Positions 38,262 to 40,209 of a stretch of 40,209 bases of DNA are shown here, in pieces. The notes under the pieces are model-generated. The model was not told the DNA's origin, did not search any database, and saw only the letters and a program-made list of their open reading frames with translations. Origin of the DNA: a virus. The DNA lies in the IMG/VR virus record IMGVR_UViG_3300048927_000810, positions 1-40,209 of that record; one strand, 5' to 3'. The position numbers were made by a program, and so were the translations under genes. Every line of letters starts with the position of its first letter. The first letter of the stretch is position 1.

Positions 38262-38621
38262 CCCCAAACTGACCCCACGCCACAGCTAACCCATTGATTG
38301 CGCAGGAGCGCACGTGATCGCGGGAGATCGGCTTAGTCGTTGTTTCTATTGATCTTCCGCGACCTTGACATGATAGGGGCCCACGCTGGCGAAGAGGTTC
38401 GCGCCTAAAGGGCGTTTGCATGTTTTCAAAGGGATTAGTAGGATTGCTAATCGCGGGTAATGCCCGTTCATAGCCAGCTGACCTGTGCTAGACAGAGGTC
38501 CGCCGAAAGGCAATAGTGGCTGGCCGCGGGTGGTGTGCTCGGCAGCCGCAATCGACCAATCGGCCGCTTGCCCACTCTCGCATTTTTGGCTCAGCCCGAA
38601 CGTGGACTCGCCGAGGCTCTT
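38262..38621. other. Non-coding region upstream of the DprA-like gene
   Basis: No convincing gene. It begins with a repeated CTGACCCCA-like element (38263-38280), holds GATTAG-N8-CTAATC (38433-38452) and a moderately AT-rich middle that could contain a promoter. The right attachment site may be here, but I found no matching repeat of useful length near the integrase end (1036-1076). Confidence 0.45.
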
Positions 38622-39560
38622 ATGTTTTCCGAATCGCCTTCCTTGATGCACATGACTGACGCTGCCGATTTTTCGATGTTCGCTGCTCCCCCGATCGAGC
38701 TTCGGAGGGAAATGGCAGCTTACGAGTCGCTGTGGCTGAATCAAGGCGCGTGGTTCAAGAACATTGCCCAGCTGTTCGCAGCCAATCCTAAGGCGGTTCC
38801 GTCTGAGCTCGTGTCGCGGCTCACAGTGCGCGACACCTGGAAAAGGTTGTTGGAAGAGGTCGGTCCAGAGCGTTTGAAGCAGGTAGGCGTCAGAGTCCAC
38901 GGTGCGGGCGAGTACCCGCATAAGCTTCGAGAAGCAGATCACCCAGTTGAGCTCTTGTACTACCGGGGTAACTGGGAGCTGGTTGATACCCCGGGTGTTG
39001 CCGTAGTCGGAACGCGAGATCCAACGGAAGAAGGTGCTGCGAACGCTAAAAGAATCGCACAGTCGCTGGTCCGCCATGGGTTTACGGTCGTGTCCGGACT
39101 TGCGAGAGGCATCGACACCGCCGCTCACACCGGCGCGTTGGAGGCTGGAGGTCGAACGATTGCGGTCATCGGCACTCCACTTTTTGATGCGTACCCCAAG
39201 GAGAATGCAGCCTTGCAGGAGAATTTGGCGTCGCATCACCTGGTGATTTCGCAAGTGCCTTTCCTCCGTTACAGGCAGCAGCACTACAAAGCAAACAGCC
39301 TCTTCTTTCCGGCGCGAAACGTGACCATGTCAGCGTTGACGGAGGCAACGGTTATCGTGGAGGCTGGAAATACCTCGGGAACACTGGTGCAAGCGAGAGC
39401 CGCCCTGGCGCAGGGTAGACAGCTTTTTATTCTAGACAGTTGCTTTAGACGGTCCGACCTAACTTGGCCCAAGAAGTACGAAGCGCAGGGAGCGATCAGG
39501 GTTCGCAACGTCACTGAAATCATGGAGGCGTTGAAGCGCAATGAGGCTGCAGAACCTTGA
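38622..39560 (+). CDS. DprA-like SLOG-domain protein
   Basis: 312 residues from ATG 38622, with GAGG a few bases upstream (a longer GTG start at 38535 is possible). Residues about 125-270 carry the DprA/SMF Rossmann signature: GVAVVGTRDPTEEG, VVSGLARGIDTAAHTGALE, RTIAVIGTPLFDAYPKEN, ISQVPF, FFPARNVTMSAL and VIVEAGNTSGTLVQARAAL. In competence DprA loads RecA on incoming single strands. Here the N-terminal 100 residues are unlike a typical SAM domain and the C-terminal winged helix is missing. It overlaps a phosphoribosyltransferase gene and so looks like a dedicated accessory pair, not the host housekeeping dprA. Confidence 0.87.
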   Translation: MFSESPSLMHMTDAADFSMFAAPPIELRREMAAYESLWLNQGAWFKNIAQLFAANPKAVPSELVSRLTVRDTWKRLLEEVGPERLKQVGVRVHGAGEYPHKLREADHPVELLYYRGNWELVDTPGVAVVGTRDPTEEGAANAKRIAQSLVRHGFTVVSGLARGIDTAAHTGALEAGGRTIAVIGTPLFDAYPKENAALQENLASHHLVISQVPFLRYRQQHYKANSLFFPARNVTMSALTEATVIVEAGNTSGTLVQARAALAQGRQLFILDSCFRRSDLTWPKKYEAQGAIRVRNVTEIMEALKRNEAAEP

Positions 39561-40209
39561 TTCAAAGGACTACCAGTGGCTCGGGCCTACTGATAAATGC
39601 TGGCACTACGGTGATTACACCAGCGAGGGCGGTTATAACGCCAGCGAGACCAATAGGCTCATCACCAACCTGAAGAAAAAGCCTTCAGCGTCAGCGAACG
39701 AGCTCTACTATAAAAGTAAGGCTGTCATGCACTGGGGGGACTTGCTCCGCCAGTTGCTCGGAGTGGAAAAGTTAGCAGGGGATCTGACCTTCGTCCCCAT
39801 GCCCGGCTCTAAGCCTCATGGACATCCGGAGTTTGACCCGCGGATGCTCCGCGTCTTGGAGCGAATGGCATTGGGGGTCGCAAACGTCGACGTCCGTCCC
39901 GTTTTAATTCAAACCGCCGAAAGACCGCCTCAGCATCATGGTCATCGCTTGAGTCCAACCGAGCTCGCTCAGTCGCTAGGTATCGATCCAGCGCAGCAGG
40001 CTGTTCCACTGCGGAGCTTGGTACTTGTTGTCGATGACGTGATAACTATGGGGGCTTCATTCGCAGCCGCCAAGCAGAAGCTGATCACATTGCCTGGCGT
40101 TAAGGAGGTCCGCGGTGTCTTCCTGGCGAAGACAGTATGGCCGCAGCCCTCCTTCCAGTTGACTCCAGAGCAGATTCGAAACCTGCTGTCATCCAAGCCA
40201 TCTGGCTGA
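39541..40209 (+). CDS. ComF-like phosphoribosyltransferase
   Basis: 222 residues, complete at the window edge. The PRPP-binding loop VLVVDDVITMGAS at about 161-173 is the type I phosphoribosyltransferase signature, closest to the ComF/GntX and orotate-type enzymes. The N-terminus (DKCWHYGDYTSEGGYNASETN) is not the zinc ribbon of classic ComF, and a substrate cannot be named. The start overlaps the DprA-like gene by 20 bases, so the two are translated as a unit. The pairing recalls competence proteins but also associations described in surveys of nucleotide-based conflict systems; a role in defence is inference. Confidence 0.85.
   Translation: MRLQNLDSKDYQWLGPTDKCWHYGDYTSEGGYNASETNRLITNLKKKPSASANELYYKSKAVMHWGDLLRQLLGVEKLAGDLTFVPMPGSKPHGHPEFDPRMLRVLERMALGVANVDVRPVLIQTAERPPQHHGHRLSPTELAQSLGIDPAQQAVPLRSLVLVVDDVITMGASFAAAKQKLITLPGVKEVRGVFLAKTVWPQPSFQLTPEQIRNLLSSKPSG

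Noticed and set aside
38433-38452. GATTAG-N8-CTAATC as a sixth CI operator
   Set aside because: The spacer is eight bases between TTAG and CTAA instead of six and the internal sequence differs from the other five sites.
1-40209. tRNA genes, CRISPR arrays and insertion sequences
   Set aside because: No cloverleaf-like gene, regular repeat-spacer array or transposase was seen in either strand.

Overview
The window is an almost complete lambda-type temperate siphophage genome (a prophage) of about 37 kb, from a tyrosine integrase at the left (1077-2126, minus) to a group of tail-fibre genes and a phage-type SRAP protein at the right (to about 38261). The DNA is GC-rich. From remembered resemblance of the Cro-like, CP76-like and lysis proteins, my best guess for the host is a gammaproteobacterium of the Xanthomonadaceae/Lysobacteraceae (Stenotrophomonas- or Xanthomonas-like); no host marker gene proves this. 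No tRNA, rRNA, CRISPR array or insertion sequence was seen, and I could not find paired attL/attR repeats, so both prophage ends are unproven. The first gene (1-1035) and the last two (38622-40209) may be host, island or phage cargo.

Layout. (1) Leftward early operon, 6407 down to 1077: a chain of small genes, mostly with 4-base start/stop overlaps, then a C5 cytosine methyltransferase, a small Cys/His protein, a DUF4224 excisionase-like protein and the integrase. It is driven by a promoter (6459-6487) overlapped by two operators. A long second reading frame with its own Shine-Dalgarno lies inside the methyltransferase gene. (2) Immunity region, 6408-8766: CI-type S24 repressor (minus) and YdaS/Cro-like protein (plus), separated by three 14-bp operators spaced exactly 25 bp apart, with a DUF2335 membrane-protein locus placed against cI across a bidirectional terminator. 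(3) Rightward early operon, 8323-14139: Cro, CP76/CII-like regulator, a lambda-O-like initiator carrying four iterons inside its own gene, a lambda-P-like loader, a Ref-type nuclease, a RusA-type resolvase and a candidate Q-type late regulator. (4) A promoter followed at once by a terminator (14830-14910), like lambda pR'/tR', precedes the lysis cassette (GH19 endolysin, small membrane protein, Rz with Rz1 embedded). (5) HK97-type packaging and head genes (HNH, P27 TerS, TerL, portal, ClpP-like protease, capsid, connectors). (6) Tail genes, including a lambda G/GT-type frameshift at GGGAAAC, an unusual order in which tail-tip-like genes precede the tape measure, and a fibre cassette.

Several genes look like cargo ('morons'): a membrane protein between the Q candidate and the late promoter, an antisense membrane protein between the head-tail and tail-tube genes, an exported Cys-containing protein followed by its own terminator just before the tape measure, and the DUF2335 locus. 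At the right edge a DprA-like gene overlaps a ComF-like phosphoribosyltransferase gene; this two-gene unit is the best candidate for a poorly described accessory, possibly defensive, system. The other leading oddity is the dual-coded methyltransferase gene.
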